47,507 nucleotides of DNA from Geodermatophilus pulveris (GTDB lineage: Bacteria > Actinomycetota > Actinomycetes > Mycobacteriales > Geodermatophilaceae), in NCBI RefSeq assembly GCF_900188375.1, contig NZ_FZOO01000015.1:1-47507 (forward strand), in the 5' to 3' direction. The notes below the pieces were generated by a model that worked only from the letters and a program-made list of their open reading frames with translations, was not told the DNA's origin and made no database searches. The translations under genes and the position numbers were made by a program. Each line of letters opens with the position of its first letter. Position 1 is the first letter of the stretch. Of this stretch, positions 46,126 to 47,507 are shown in pieces.

Positions 46126-47127
46126 TCACTCGCCGAAGGCAGCGCCGAGGATGTCCATCGCGCCGCGCGCGACGTCGGGCGCGACGTGTCCGTAGACGTC
46201 GCCGGTGATGGCGATCGACGAGTGACCGAGGATCTCCGAGACGACCTTGAGCGGGACGCCGGAGGTGAGCATCACGCTGGCCGCCGAGTGCCGGAGGGTG
46301 TGCAGCCCGGCGTGCGGGAGCCGGGCCTTCTCGGCGGCGACCTTGAGTGCTCGCAGGGCGTTGCGTGGGTCGCAGGGCTCGCCGGTCACGGTGGTGAACA
46401 CGAACCCGGTCTCTTGCCAGACCGAACCGGCCCGGCGCCGCTCGTCGTCCTGGGTGGCCCGGACGTCCCGGAGCAGTCGCTCGGCCGGTGCAGAAAGCGG
46501 GACGAAGCGCTTGGACCTCGCCGTCTTCGGCTCGGTGACCACCAGGCGTCCCTGGACGCGGGCGAGCGTGGCCCGCACACGTAGGAGGCCCTTCTCCAGG
46601 TCGACGTCCGCCCACCTGAGTGCCAGTGCCTCACCGCGGCGCAGGCCGGTGTGCACGAGCAACGCGAAGAGCGGCGCGTATCGGGTGCCCTCCGCCGCAC
46701 GCAGGAGGTCGGCGACCTGGGCAGTGGTCAGGTGGGCGGCCTCCCTGCTGGTCACTTTCGGCCGCCGGATGACCGCCGCCGGGTTGGACGCCAGCGCACC
46801 GTCGCGGACGGCGGTGTCCAGTACGGCGCGGAGGATCGTGTACGCCGAGCGGACGGTCGACTCGGCCAGGCCTTTGCCGCGGAGCTCCACCACCCAGCCC
46901 TCGACGTGGGACGGCCGGACCCTGTCCAGGGTCAGGCGCCCGATGGGGCTGGGAAGGATGTGCGTCCGAGCGACGCCGGCGTACATGACCTTGGTCGTCT
47001 GCTTGCGCTCCGAGGCCTGCAGCGTGGTGTCGATCCAGTGCTGAGCGAAGGCCGCGACCGTCTGTCTGCGGTCCCGGGCGGGCTGCCCGTCCGCCACCCT
47101 CGGGACTGCTGCAACTTCAGTTGACAC
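46126..47127 (-). CDS. int: Tyrosine-type site-specific integrase, probably 5'-truncated by an IS
   Basis: The 333-aa protein has the core-binding domain (TVAAFAQHWIDTTLQASERKQTTKVMYAGVARTHILPSPIGRLTLDRV) and the catalytic domain with Arg in HTGLRRGEALALRW, His/Arg in LHTLRHSAASVML, His in LGHSSIAITGDVYGHV and its Tyr. It would integrate and excise the element next to tRNA-Pro. Related actinophage-type integrases usually carry a further ~50-70-residue arm-binding domain at the N-terminus; here only about 20 unremarkable residues precede the core domain. The GTG at 47127 has no ribosome-binding site and lies at the end of the IS3-type element. Confidence 0.88.
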   Translation of the reverse strand: MSTEVAAVPRVADGQPARDRRQTVAAFAQHWIDTTLQASERKQTTKVMYAGVARTHILPSPIGRLTLDRVRPSHVEGWVVELRGKGLAESTVRSAYTILRAVLDTAVRDGALASNPAAVIRRPKVTSREAAHLTTAQVADLLRAAEGTRYAPLFALLVHTGLRRGEALALRWADVDLEKGLLRVRATLARVQGRLVVTEPKTARSKRFVPLSAPAERLLRDVRATQDDERRRAGSVWQETGFVFTTVTGEPCDPRNALRALKVAAEKARLPHAGLHTLRHSAASVMLTSGVPLKVVSEILGHSSIAITGDVYGHVAPDVARGAMDILGAAFGE

Positions 47128-47507
47128 TCGTTCTGCGGGATCTTGTCTCGCGGAGAGGATGTCGCTGTGCCCAAGAAGTTTCCGCCGGAGTTCAAGCGTG
47201 ACGTCGTCCGGGTCGCCCGCCGCGGTGACCTGAGCCAGGCCGAGGTCGCTGCTGACTTCGACATCTCTGTCGAGTCCGTGCGCCGCTGGGTGCGTCAGGC
47301 CGACATCGACGACGGCGTCGTCGATGGGCAGACCAGCGCCGAGCAGAACGAGCTCGTGCAGCTACGCCGGGAGAAGCGGCGACTGGAGATGGAGAACGAG
47401 ATCCTGCGCCGAGCCGCGGCCTACTTCGCCGCCGGCAGCCTCCCAAAATGACGCTCCTATGCCTGTCAAGCGGCAGCGGGAATCGCCGTCTCATGTTCGA
47501 GTAGGCG
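47121..47507 (+). mobile_element. IS3-family insertion sequence, left part (runs out of the window)
   Basis: The orfA gene at 47167 is of the IS3 family, and the sequence before it has a TTGACA hexamer (47121-47126) suitable as a -35 for the transposase promoter. The left terminus is somewhere in about 47107-47124; the inverted repeat partner is outside the window. After the orfA stop the remaining 56 bp should hold the orfA-orfB overlap region; a CCCAAAATGA stretch at the stop is a possible frameshift or restart site. Confidence 0.7.
47167..47451 (+). CDS. IS3-family transposase OrfA
   Basis: The 94-aa protein has a helix-turn-helix (KKFPPEFKRDVVRVARRGDLSQAEVAADFDISVESVRRWVRQADIDDG) and a leucine-zipper-like helix (EQNELVQLRREKRRLEMENEILRRAAAYFA), the standard IS3 OrfA arrangement. 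It binds the terminal repeats; the catalytic DDE part (OrfB) would follow, outside the window. GTG 47167 was chosen because GGAGAGG lies 8 nt upstream; a longer frame starts at 47143. Confidence 0.9.
   Translation: MPKKFPPEFKRDVVRVARRGDLSQAEVAADFDISVESVRRWVRQADIDDGVVDGQTSAEQNELVQLRREKRRLEMENEILRRAAAYFAAGSLPK

Overview
The window comes from the chromosome of a very high-GC actinobacterium. The evidence is near-continuous G/C third codon positions, many GTG starts, genes overlapping by 1-4 bases, apparent leaderless transcripts, and gene order. From the 131-aa TPR gene to der the order follows Mycobacterium tuberculosis Rv1691-Rv1713 (TPR, HAD phosphatase, small protein, tlyA, nadK, recN, steA, steB/mctB, pyrG, nudix, xerD, parA, scpA, scpB, rluB, cmk, der), with insertions. 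Style and content suggest a Geodermatophilaceae-like organism (inference; no search was run).

Layout. 1-130: 3' end of a 5S rRNA gene and a strong rrn terminator. 0.2-5.7 kb: an Arg/Gly-rich disordered protein with a helical-repeat C-terminus, a short SSB, a DUF1015 protein, a TPR protein, a HAD phosphatase and an SCP2-like protein. 5.8-10.8 kb: small conserved protein, tlyA, nadK (with a histidine-containing repeat tail), recN and a methyltransferase. 10.9-20.0 kb: tetR, steA and steB, followed by an envelope block (MraY/WecA-like transferase, MurJ-like flippase, GT4 glycosyltransferase, phosphatase-fold membrane protein) sitting between steB and pyrG. 20.0-26.5 kb: pyrG, nudix hydrolase, three accessory genes, alanine dehydrogenase and xerD. 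26.5-30.8 kb: chromosome segregation (parA, ribbon-helix-helix-like protein, scpA, scpB) and rluB. 30.8-34.6 kb: xylose catabolism (ROK repressor divergent from xylA-xylB, with a visible promoter and operator). 34.7-37.1 kb: aroH, cmk, der. 37.2-43.0 kb: cydABDC, cytochrome bd oxidase and its ABC exporter. 43.0-45.9 kb: a chimeric gene scar, an IlvD/Edd dehydratase and an alpha/beta hydrolase. 45.9-47.5 kb: tRNA-Pro(GGG), a tyrosine integrase next to it and the start of an IS3-type insertion sequence, i.e. one end of an integrated element.

The most unusual signals are as follows. The scar at 42966-43180 fuses a decayed copy of the hydrolase 5' end to a decayed copy of the der 3' end at a 9-bp microhomology, giving interleaved direct repeats around cydABDC and the dehydratase. 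The steAB-linked block looks like a compact lipid-linked glycan synthesis and export pathway. A palindrome-bearing segment is inserted in frame in the MraY-like gene. NadK carries a VHGG tail coded by a 12-bp tandem repeat. A recurring -10-like hexamer lies 6-8 nt before the start codon at eight genes that lack a well-placed Shine-Dalgarno.
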